From contig VWYX01000626.1 of assembly GCA_013396525.1 (NCBI GenBank), positions 62,001-126,000 of the forward strand: 64,000 bases of DNA, read 5' to 3'. Position numbers and translations under genes: made by a program. The notes under the pieces were generated by a model, which made no database searches, was not told the origin of the DNA, and was given only the letters and a program-made list of their open reading frames with translations. Of the stretch, positions 24,631-35,252 are shown one piece after another; the stretch's first letter is position 1; the number at the start of each line of letters is the position of its first letter. The stretch comes from Chaetorhynchus papuensis (taxonomy: Eukaryota > Chordata > Aves > Passeriformes > Rhipiduridae).

Positions 24631-27600
24631 CTTCTCCCTCCATATGCATTTTGAGGCAATTCCATATATTTTTATATAAAGAATTGGATTCAGAAGAAAG
24701 TAGGAATAGCCCTTTATTGCAAAAACATGGAATTTTTTAAAAGGGAGGAAATAATAAATCTTCGGTTATGAAGACATTTCCAAGCTATTTGCAAATATTA
24801 CTGAGACCATATCGCCCTTAAACCCTCTCACTGGCATTGTGGAGAAAACAAACAAACAAAAATACTTTCACCTGCTGAAGGGATGATGATTTTATAGCCA
24901 ATCTGTAAAAGCATACCTGAGTGCTTCGAAAGAGCAAATGCCTACCTGGAAGAATTTATAATTAACAATAAATGTTCAGGTCCAAGTTTAAAGGATTTGC
25001 GATACTAATGAATGCAGTGCACATACAAAAGAAAGCAAAAGGCATAGATTTGTAATGCAGATGAAACAGCAGTCCAATCTTAAAATGAAAACTCTGAATC
25101 ACAGAAGCAAGTTCCTGGCAGAAACTGGAAAGATGGAAAGTATTCCAGAAATGTAAATGCAATCTGAGATCATTGTCTGCACGTCAGTAGTTCTGAACAA
25201 CCATCAATAAATTCACTTGATACTAAAAATGAGCTATTGTATTGGGAAAGCACACATTGTTCTTTTGCCAGAATAAACTGTAAGAGAAATGCAATGAATT
25301 CCTCCATTTTCCCATAATATCAACATTAATCCCGGAGGAACGTGCGAGTCCTACACCTGACTCAAGAGTGACTGCAGTGAAGGGACACCAGCTGGCAAGG
25401 CATGCTTTGGGAAAAGGGTAGTCTGACACTGTGCTCCAAATTCCTTATGGCAAAGTGCAGGCATATCTCCTCTTTGATTCCAACTTGCACTGGAGCTCAC
25501 AGAAAGGAGGGGGAGAAAAAGCATGCTCTAAATGTTTAGAAAATATCAGTATTCTGAGGACATTTAAAGAAAAATGGACAACCTTCAGACTGTCATTAAA
25601 GTAAATTAAGAATAAATCATGGAAATAGGTGTGTTCTGACACTGCCTAGAGTCCTTTCCATCACTGTCACTCTCCTTTGCAACTGCAGTAAAGGCACTAT
25701 TTCTCTGCTGCCTCTTATATCATCCCAGCCTGCTGACTTCAGCTCTCTGGGGCCAGCTGATTAAATTAAGACCTCACTCAGGTAAATCTATTCCCCTCTT
25801 TCAGCTGGCCATGTCCAGCATTGTAACTTGATTGGCGTCTATAAATCGGGCAGACTGAAATGTATTAATTCGTTTATTTTCTTACTATTGACTTAACCAA
25901 AAATCTAAGGTAAGATTTAATGCTATCAGAGAGACTGTTGGTTTTTAAAAGCTTTCCTCTCAGTGACTGCTTAATGCACTACATAACAAGCGTTAAATAA
26001 TACATTAGAAAATTCTGCCTTCATCCTTTCCAGGGGAAGGACTACATTCTGAATTCTCTCTCTGTCTTCACAGCAGAGGATCTTCCGATGCTATTCATGG
26101 CCAATTCTAATTTGGGATCTAACTGTGCAAAATTGGCATTTTATTTAAAATGCTCTGTTTTCTCCTTTCTGAAAAATAAATAAAAATAGCTTAACTTTCA
26201 ATTCAGTTCAAAATCTTTTTCAATCCTGTATTTAGTTTTTAAGGCACAAATTTCAGCAGTATAAAGATTTCATGTTTTATTCCAGTTTCCTTAGAGTTCC
26301 TGTTGCTTACTCACTCCATGATTTTGGCTGAGAGACTCTGAGTCAAATGAGTTTTTCCTCTTAAATCTTTTTCTCTGAGTCAGAGATGGTTATGTTCAGT
26401 CTACTACTGACATTCAAAAGGCAAAAAAGTACTGCTCATGCTAGGAAAGAAAAAAGTGTTAGTGTGAAGACTAGCACAGAAATGAAACTTCAGTCTCAAC
26501 ACAGCAAACCCCAGATGTTCAGCACCCATGAATCCAGCCCCCAGAGAATGGCTCCATAAAACCAACCAACCAAACCCCACAGCTTTGGTTTGTTCTCCTA
26601 TTTACCTTCTGCATTTTAAAGGCTTTACGTTTCCCAATTAAAAGCTTTCTCCATTGCTAGAAACTTCCTTTCACCATCAGTCCCTCTCTCCTTTCCAGAA
26701 ATGGAGTGGTTAAACTCTCTGAAGGCTTCAGCTAACCTCGGCCTGACAATGTGATGGCCTTTGGACACTGGCATATAAATATTGTTCTATGCTGTTTATT
26801 TACCACTGCACCATGATGGTGATACAGCCACTGCAGTAGCTACTGTGCTGTTCCCTCATCCAGGCTCTCAGTGAGAATGTTCAAATCCTGCCAAAAAGGG
26901 TGCTTAGTGAAGGCAGCTGACTGCCAAAGCAGCCTTTCTGAGCAGCCTTTCGGGACTCTTGCCGAGGACAGGGTCTGCTGGGGTCAGTGAAGATGGCTCA
27001 GAGTTCCTCCAGGCCCCGTGATTACAGCTCGGTTAGTCCAGAGGATTGAGTCCACTTCCTTAGCTGAACTCTTATCTGTGTTAACTGCTGCTAAATTCAC
27101 ATCTTGACAGTATAAACAAAACACATAATGAAAATGACTTGACCTCGCTGTTTAGAGCGTTCAGGATTATCTTCACCTCGAGATGTAACCGCAGATTGCT
27201 GCTCAGTAATGCACGTGCCGCTCCGACGGCACCGAGCTACTCATAAATACTTCTGTGGATCAATACTGTTCCTCAGAGAGACCAGCTTAGGATGACAGGG
27301 AGAACCAAAACTGTCACTGACATCTAATTTAGGAACAGGAAACCTCCCCTATAGTGAGGGCTGATTATGCCTTTCAAATGCATTCAGTGAGTCACACGTT
27401 GAAGTACACCTAAATAGGAGTCAGTAAAGATACCAGGGCAAACAATGTGATTATAATTTTTTTAGGTTATTACTGGGTCATCAGACAGAAGTTAAAGTCA
27501 TACTGGCACCCAAGCTGTCAGTTCCCCCTTCCTAGGCCAAATGATTTGCAGTTTGCTACTGCTAGGGATTGTCAAAGATAGAACTATTTATTGGTGTACT

Positions 27601-28139
27601 TGCATGCAATTGTTCTCTAGTGAGCGCTACCAGCACGGTCTGCTTTAATCTGTTCATGTTTCCTACTGTCCTGCCAAGGGATGAACACATTCAGCTACTT
27701 AATAGAAACCTCCTTCCATTTTTGTCCTTCTCTTCATCTGATTTGAGCTCAGTCCTTTCTCTGTGACTGTAAATGACTGGACCTCTGCTCGTTAGGCACT
27801 GCACTTGTGACTGCCCAACAGCCTGTGTGCCTCTGAGGCTACAGATCCTCTCGCCAGACAGGGGTACAGCCCCTGTGAGGGGATGCTGAATGAAAACAAA
27901 CCAGAGAGATTTGCCAGACCAGTCCTGTAAATGTTAATTACAGCAGCCTGGTTCCTAACGGAGTGGGGCACTGACAGCAGAGAATCCATGCTCATCAATC
28001 CACCGTGCCCATAACAAAGTGGGGATTCTGGACACGTTTCCATCAGTTTTAACCATGAGCTGCTAGAGAGAACTTTCAACCCAGCTACTTGGGGAGACAA
28101 AAGCAGCAGAGATTGTTTATTTCTCCTTTCCCCACATTA
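24631..28139. other. No confirmed gene; probable intron
   Basis: Mostly AT-rich single-copy sequence with a short AAAC repeat near 24848-24862. A 31-nt segment at 24872-24902 and a 60-nt segment at about 26320-26379 have acceptor/donor pairs on the minus strand but are weak. A CpG-bearing patch lies at 27165-27240. Confidence 0.4.
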
Positions 28140-28680
28140 ATTACATCAAGTCAGACCTGTACATTTCTTTCCAGACTTTCATGCAAACACCGTGCTTTGA
28201 AAAGACAGACTGTCAGCATCTACGATAGCAAATTAATGCCCTGGTCTTGAATGCCTCATCGTGGATGTAATGACACTTATAATGCAGGTCTGAAGTGAAC
28301 TGGTCAGCACCTGCAGTTCCTCTCCACATTGCAGCTCAGTTGCTTGATAAATTTCCCTTCGATCATGGGCTTGGGTTTGCCTGACAGCTTCATAAGAAAA
28401 TTAAAACTAGGTGCAACTTGGTGGAACAGGCTCTTAAATTACAGTAGATGCTGCAGTGTTATTATTAGCTTTTTATCACCTCGGGTAGCAAAAGCTGAAA
28501 TTACTTTTACATATTCAAAGGAAGAAGCTCTGAAATTGCAAAACAATGCCGTCGCCATAAAATGTACCAACAATTTCCAAATAATCCATTATCCTGACAT
28601 TAAGACCAGCACTAATTATTTCCAGTTACAGCTACAGCAGACAAATGGAAACAGGAATGCTGTGGAAATGGGAATGTGAG
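28140..28680. promoter_or_regulatory. Possible conserved noncoding element
   Basis: Repeat-free sequence rich in ATTAAT, TAATTA, TTTGCAT-like and GACAG words, with a few retained CpGs (GCCGTCGCC near 28546). No supported exon. The 116-codon plus-strand frame (28329-28679) has no splice context or known motif. Confidence 0.25.
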
Positions 28681-29059
28681 AACTCCTAAAGTATGATAAC
28701 TCGAGATGCAATTCTCCAAATTCTGGAGTCTGTTATTGTCGTCTATATAATACCAGTCAGTAAAAGGTGGGTGTAATGTATGCTTTTTGGAGCCAGAAAA
28801 AGGGAGCAATGAGAAGCTCTCCAGCTTCCCATGTATGTACTGCTCTACCATTTTCTATTTCAGCCTGAGAATGTGGTGTCTATAGAAGCCTTTTCCTCAC
28901 ACACCTTTTTAAGGAAACCTGGTGTTAGGAGGAAAAAAAAATCTTTAAGCAGAAGAAGAAAGAACTCCAAGAGTTTCAAGTGCATAGACCACTCTCCCCA
29001 CTGAACTCCTGAGTGGCATTAGGTTCAGGCCAGCCTTTCCAGAAGACCTGTGGGACAAG

Positions 29060-29109
29060 ATTATGGGGGTAATCCCATAATTATGGGATAACAAAATTAT
29101 GGGGGTAAC
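29060..29109. repeat. Direct repeats flanking an 18-bp perfect palindrome
   Basis: ATTATGGGGGTAA occurs at 29060 and 29097, and between the copies lies ATCCCATAATTATGGGAT at 29072-29089, a perfect palindrome. The words share ATTATGGG, so local duplication and inversion of one short unit probably made the array. Confidence 0.85.
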
Positions 29110-30149
29110 TGACATGTCCCAGTTTGATTCGGAGATCTTTCCATTTCTCTTTTTAATAAGTTTCTCTTTTTTAAGGAATGAGTGGGGGAATAATCATAAA
29201 CTGGGACCAGGATTATCTGTGTCCATATTTTCATTCTATATTAAGCTCTATGTGATCTTTGGCGGGTCGCCTTTCTGTGTGGACCAGTGAGAGAACTACT
29301 TTATTTCCTGCATATTCTGTGCATTCTGGATGCACACTCTTCCATCTGAGAGCCATACTCGCTCTCCTCAAGAAACAACACTGGCTGGAACTTTCAGGAA
29401 CTAATTCAAATGCAATCAAGAAAAGGCAGGAACAACATGAGACAGTTTGAGATGTCAGGTGCCTAGAAGCCACACTTACATGAGATGGCAACTCCTTCCC
29501 CTTTTCCCAAGCAATCTTTTAGTCCATCTACATCTGAATGCAATATATATGTGTACAGAGAGAACAGGACATTATCTCAGCTGTCCTGCTCGAAGGAAAC
29601 CTGTCACTGTACATGTTTGGCTTTTGATATACAGTGGCCATAGCAAACCCTGCATGATTTTCAGGAGCCACAAGACAACTGTATTAGTTCTGGGGGTTAA
29701 AAAGTAAACCCGCACGTAGAAGTGCCTCAGCTCCTGCCATGGTAAATGTCAAGCAAGAACAATCCATCTTTTTCTTGGGAAGAAATAATCTAACCTAACA
29801 AAGCTCGTGTGATTCAGCAGTACTTCCATTAATCAATCAGCCATTTGCAAGAAGAGGTTTTGTCATTTTGTTTATATTAATATGGGACTTATTCAAATGC
29901 AGACAAGCTGAAAGTATAAGCTTAAAACATGCCAAACATCTTTTACATTTCCTGGAAACATCTGTTTTTAGTCTAGTCCTAGGCACATGTTTGTGGTTGC
30001 ATGTTTATGCTTGTTTAGTTTGCCAGATACCTCGTACGTAGTGCAGCACAGCTGACATGATATCCTGAAACACAGCATGGAAGTATCTGTAAAACACGAT
30101 GTTCCCAGTAAATCTGTTGAACATTCGTTGTAACTTTCTTGTAGTAAAA

Positions 30150-30700
30150 GAAACAACTAAAAAGCCCCGTGACAGCCTTCTGCCTTCACTGTATGGTGCA
30201 ATTAATTAGCTAAGTTTAGAAATTGTGTGCATGCCTCACTGGCAGTATCAGGAAGACTGAGAGCGATCCTGATGCCGCATGCCTCGCATGCTCCAAACTC
30301 CTATTAAACTTAATGGGAGTTTGGGGGGATGCGAGGAATGCGGGGCTGACCTTTATGGTTAAAGATGAATGTGAGCTGCAGACTTCAAAGATTAGGTGCC
30401 CCTGCCAGTCTGAAGCGTGCAAGTGATCAGCACGCCAAGTGCCGAAGGCATCTGCTAAATATCACGCCACAGCTCAAAGCTGTAATTAAGAAAAATATAA
30501 ACTGGCTCGAGGAAGAAAAATATTAGTAATAATTGAAAATGCTCTGGCTTTTGCTTTTGTCCTGATGATCTCATTAGTTTTGGTTACAGAAACAGTTCTC
30601 ACACTGGCTGACGTGAGGCGTGCTTTGTTTGTGCTCTCCTTCTACCCACATCTTTCCCAGTTAACTTTTATTGCTCAATACAAAGGTCAAATCAAAGGTT
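30150..30700. promoter_or_regulatory. Possible conserved noncoding element around a long hairpin
   Basis: TAATTAGC, TAATTAAG, AATTAATTAGC and TTTGTTTG-type words cluster here with more CpGs than the surroundings (near 30263-30343 and 30430-30470). No transposon is recognised. The segment encloses the hairpin at 30275-30343. Regulatory function is inferred from composition only. Confidence 0.35.
30275..30343 (+). ncRNA. Pre-miRNA-like hairpin (candidate)
   Basis: The 5' arm (30275-30305) and 3' arm (30312-30343) pair over about 30 positions around the 6-nt loop AAACTT. Traced by hand: pairs 30303-30305 with 30312-30314; 30291-30302 with 30315-30326, including two G-U pairs; a small internal loop (30290 against 30327-30328); 30282-30289 with 30329-30336; one G-A mismatch; 30275-30280 with 30338-30343. 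Length, loop size and near-complete pairing fit a microRNA precursor, but neither arm matches a microRNA I know. Because of the wobble pairs the plus-strand transcript folds best. A remnant of an inverted-repeat DNA transposon or a protein-binding palindrome are alternatives. Confidence 0.4.
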
Positions 30701-33700
30701 TAATTAAATTGTATGTGGGGAAACTATAAACTTATTTTGGAAGGGAGTACAAAAATATTTAAAGCCATCCCAACTCCTCTCCCCCAGACACTACTTAATT
30801 TCTCGGGAAGAAAAGGAGCATGTGTTGTTGGCACTCTTTCCCTTAAGGAGAAACTGCACCTTTTCTGGCTTCAAAATTTACATGTTACAAATATCCAACC
30901 TTTTCATAGCCTGCTAATTGTACTTGAAATTGACATTTGTAATGAGGATTTTAATTTAGCTCTGCTGCTCTAAACACAAAAGAGCTCCATGTTGTAAAAG
31001 GCCTGGATATGACCTTATACTTCAGCAGTGTAAGTTCAACTTACAAGCAGGATTGGAACTTAACTTAAACTCTGCTTAACTTTAAACAGAACTTGTAGCA
31101 CCAAGATAAATACTATTACCCACCTGCTTAAGTTAGGCACATGTCTCTCAGCCCTCAGGTCTAGAACTGAAAACTAGTACTGAAAACACTCACAGGTCCT
31201 ACCTAAGCAGCATTTACAATTTCTTCCTGCCATGAGAAGACAATCACATAGCTTGAGAGTAAGGTCAGGTTTGAGGAGGCTACAACCTGTATACAGCAAC
31301 ACAATCCTCAAGGAAGTTCAGGCTTCCACGTGCCAGGCTAGCTGCCTGAGCTGTGTTCATGCACCACTGAGATGCTCAACTCTCCCAGTCAGCTGTTGCT
31401 CAGCCACTGGGGCAGAAGGATTCTCTAGATCCTTCTCCATCTCCAAAAGCCCTACATGGTTTGTGTTTCTGCAGCTGGCTGTGCAGATGAGCCCTGGGGA
31501 GCTGTGCTGGAGGTGGAGGATGCTCTGCAGGTCTGCTCTCCTTGGCCAGACCTTGCCAGCACAGGCCTGTGGGATCACAAGTGGTAAGAGAGCAGAGAAG
31601 AATCTGCCAGCTGGGGCAGCAGCTCAGTTGAGCCCCCGTGACAGATGATACCAGGCTCAGACCCTTCCTGTGAGTGATTTAGAAGAGGTGCTTGAACCCT
31701 GGTCTCTTGTGCCCTGTCCAGTCAGAGGACGTGTGCAGGGAGGGGCATCTCAGCCTGAAGCAGGCTCTGCTCGAACTGCCTGGGTCTACCCTGGAAGCAA
31801 ACTGGCCCAAAACAGACTGGAAAGAACTACTCAAATTAACTAACAGGTTATCAGCCAAAAGAGAAGGGACAACAGAAACTGCTCTGTGCCACTGCTGAGG
31901 TCTGTTCATGCCTCCCCAAGGAGATGGCAGTGAGGGGCAGGAGCACGGACTGCTCTCTGCTTAGGAAGCCATCCTCTCCCATTTCAGCATAAGCAGATCT
32001 CACATGTGTAAGGAGCAAGCAGGAGAAAATAAGCCACTGCAGAACTCCCCACCCACCAAAGAACTGGGACTCAGGGCAGAGCCCTTTTAGCTCAGCAGCC
32101 TTTAAATGGAGGCAGGGAGAACTCAACACAGGCACTGCAGGCAGCTCGGCCAAACCCGGAGTGAATAACAACTCACATCAACTTCCAGCATGGCTGGCAC
32201 AGGAAAATAATCACAAGCATCTCTAAAAGATATCTGAAAGGGTCTTTTCACCCTGCAAGCAGGCTGCTCTCATCAGTCCTCATCCTTTAAAAGCCAGTCA
32301 AATTCCTCCAGTTATTCCCACTGTTCCCTTAGAAACTTGGGCAGATACAATTTCTGCTTTAAGATTCTGAAGTCACCAGATCTCAATGGCAGCAGTGAGG
32401 GTTTAAAATGCTTCCTGTATTTCTGTCATTTCTTGAGCAGCCATAGAACCTTATACTAAAAATCTTTTGAAGAGGTTCAAATAGGATATAATAATTGATG
32501 TTTAATTATAGTATAAACATTGAAATCACTTCAATCTACATAGCATCTAACTTCTTTTAATCTAGATGATAAAAAGGATTAGTTGTAATGCCAAACAATA
32601 GTTCTAGTCCTTGTATCACTCAGTAGGAAATGTTTGTTTATTGAATCTTTCCAATATTTAATTTCACTCAGACCTGAAATCAAAAGAAACTGTGGCAAGA
32701 TATTATTCTGGATTAATCATTTCAGCCTGAACATCAGGAGTAGTACAGAAAAACCTCATAGCATTAGGCTTGCTTCAGTTCTGGCATGGGAAGCTTAAAT
32801 TAGTCTTTTCTCCTGCTCTAGTCTGGCAACTCTTCAGCATTGCATAGCCTCTATTTCCCATTGCTGGTTTATCCGGCCAGCCAGAACCCCAGCTCCATCA
32901 CAGCTGACAGTTATTGACGGGGAGGGTGATTAGAGCCATCACTCTGCTGAGGATCTGCAGCAGGAAGAACATGTTTCATGTGAAAATACCAAACAGCTTA
33001 AAAGCATTATCTTATTAGTAGCATGCAGTGAAACTGATGAACCCTTATCACAGTCAGCAGGATGATGAATACCTAAATCAACACAAATGGAAAGGAGATA
33101 TACAATCAGGGTAACAAATAAACTTTTCTAGTAGAAAGTCTTACAAAACAAAGCCCCATCCATTAGGATATGCATAAGGCTATGTTCTGTCAGTGTTCAG
33201 GCTGTGGGGCAAATTAAGGAAGGAAATTCTTGTTTGGAGCTAGCAATGATCCCTTTCCCTGTTCTGTTTTTGTAAGGATGTGAACTGCTCCCTCCAATTT
33301 TCATGGAGTCACCTAAAGCAAAAGCACCAGACTGAGTTTAACTAGTCTGCCAACATTGGTGCCTAACAGACTGAGGGCTACAAATCATCAACCTTTTTTG
33401 GGTAACAACACCGCTCAACTTTACATTGGCCAGGGTTCTCCCACTTGGCCAAAAGGAAAAAAAGACTTCTGCTATTAGCCCACATGGGCTAAACCCCTTC
33501 TTGAGGCATTATCTCCATCATGAGAGTGCTAGAAACACCATTTTGCGAGTGTCGAACCCTGCATTGGAACTCAAAGGTCTGGCTTCTCTCTACACCGATG
33601 TGCTCAAGCTTGACTGCCCAGGTGACACCAGTGACAAAGCCCAAGGTCCTTCTGCAGGCACCTGTGCATGGATCCAGTGGATCATGCCAAGGGGCTTAGG

Positions 33701-34730
33701 GTGGTGGTGAGAAAAAGTACTTGTTTTTAAGGAGGAGGAAGCTGGAGAGCATCAGGGTGTTGCTGGAAGCATGTGGAGAGCAATGGGGACCCCAGATCAG
33801 GGAATTCAATGGACTCTGATCAATGTGAAGGACCATCTCTGCTGTTTCTATGCACAGGAACTGGCATGAACATATACAGAGCACTTCTCAGGTGGCTGAG
33901 CAGGCGGCTTGACTTCTGTGTGTTTCCAGCCAGCCAAAGAAGCTCTGACAGGCACTCAGTCTGCTCTGAGGTGTATCAGTTACTGCCAATTCTTTCTGTC
34001 ACAGGAGCTCCAGTAGAGGGAAAAACCCACTGGAAGTTCATAAGAGCTGACACCGTATGCTGTGATGGATCTGCTGGCACTGCTGTGGTCTATTATGCAA
34101 ATACACATCAGTGGACTTCGTAAAACATAAATTATGTAAACTCCCATTTAAGGACTTTTCAAAATGCAGATTACTTGCCTGATGTTTGGAGACAATAATT
34201 AAGATCTCTGATGTGAACCTATACTCGGGATTGCTGTGCAAGCCAGGCCAGCCTGTGGATGTCTAGGCCTAGCAAACCTTATTTCACATGCAGATTCCAT
34301 CTTGGTAAGAAGAAATTTGCAGTAAAAATTGACTGTCTCATAATGTACTTAAGGCACATTTCACTGACACCACAGGTTATAAGAGATCCTTGAATTTACT
34401 ACTGCAGAAGGGCTCCATAACATCCATCTGGAATTCAGGTTCATTTAGGATTACAAAGGGTTTTCCTTTTTAATTAAGAATTTGAATTTTCCTTGATGCA
34501 CTCCAAACATCCACATGCCTGCACGATGGCAGGTGGCTCACCCTTCTGTGGGGGCGAGGGTTTGAGTGCTGGTTCTCCACCCCTGCAATCTGCTCCTGGC
34601 CCTGGGTGAGACCTGAGTCATAACCAGCACAGACAAACAGGACTTTGGGCTGGACCATGAGCTCAGGTCACAAGTTTGACACAGTAGGTAGAGATCTACT
34701 CCTCAGGGCTCCCATTCAGGAACCAGGTCA
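30701..34730. other. No gene seen
   Basis: Mixed AT-rich and moderate-GC sequence. The GC is higher at about 31230-32160, where frames of up to 138 codons occur without domains or splice sites. No repeat family was recognised before the LTR. Confidence 0.45.
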
Positions 34731-34735
34731 AGCAG
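34731..34735. repeat. Target-site duplication AGCAG, left copy
   Basis: AGCAG directly precedes the LTR terminus TGTCATGG and is repeated exactly after the other terminus at 35248-35252. Confidence 0.85.
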
Positions 34736-35247
34736 TGTCATGGTTTAACCCCAGTTGGCAGCTAAGTACCCCACAGCTGCTGGCTCAGTCCCCTGTCCTT
34801 ACCTCTGAGGGCAGGAGAATCAGAAAGAAAAAAAAAATAAAATAACAATAATTGTAATGAAAAGGAGAGAGGAATAAACCCAAGAGAAGTCAGTGATGCA
34901 CTACACAGTTGTTCCCCCCCCACTGGCCAATGCCCAGCCCATCCCTGAGCAGTGACCGATGCCTCCTGGGCAGCTCCTCCCAGTTTACATACTGGGCATG
35001 TGGCATGGAATAGCCCTCTGGCCAGCTCAGGTCAGGGGTCCTGGTCATGCTCCCTCCCAGCTCCCTCTGCACTTCCTCACTGGCAGAGCATGGGAAACTG
35101 AGAAGTCCTTGACTCAGGGTAAGCTCTGCTTAACAATAATCAAAACATCAGTGTCTTATCAACATTATTCTCATACTGAATTCAAAATACAGCACTGTAC
35201 CAGCTACTAAGATGAAAATTAACCCTATCCCATCTGAAAACTGGACA
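34736..35247 (-). mobile_element. Solo LTR of an ERVL-type endogenous retrovirus
   Basis: The 512-bp unit starts TGTCCAG and ends ATGACA on the minus strand, so it has the TG...CA ends of an LTR, and it is flanked by a perfect 5-bp duplication, typical of ERVL-class integration. On the plus strand it opens with TCATGGTTTAACCCCAG and holds the block around AGGAGAATCAGAAAG, which I recognise from the abundant bird ERVL LTR family. No internal region follows, so homologous recombination between two LTRs probably removed it. A short A-rich tract sits at 34827-34848 and a C8 run near 34913. No retroviral gene remains. Confidence 0.9.
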
Positions 35248-35252
35248 AGCAG
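35248..35252. repeat. Target-site duplication AGCAG, right copy
   Basis: Exact match to the left copy, directly after the LTR end CTGGACA on the plus strand. Confidence 0.85.

Noticed and set aside
26320..26379. Minus-strand 60-nt open segment (RKRFKRKNSF, DSESLSQNHG) with a strong donor GTGAGTAAG
   Set aside because: The acceptor lacks a pyrimidine tract, and its phase (0-0) cannot join directly to the phase-1 GPI exon.
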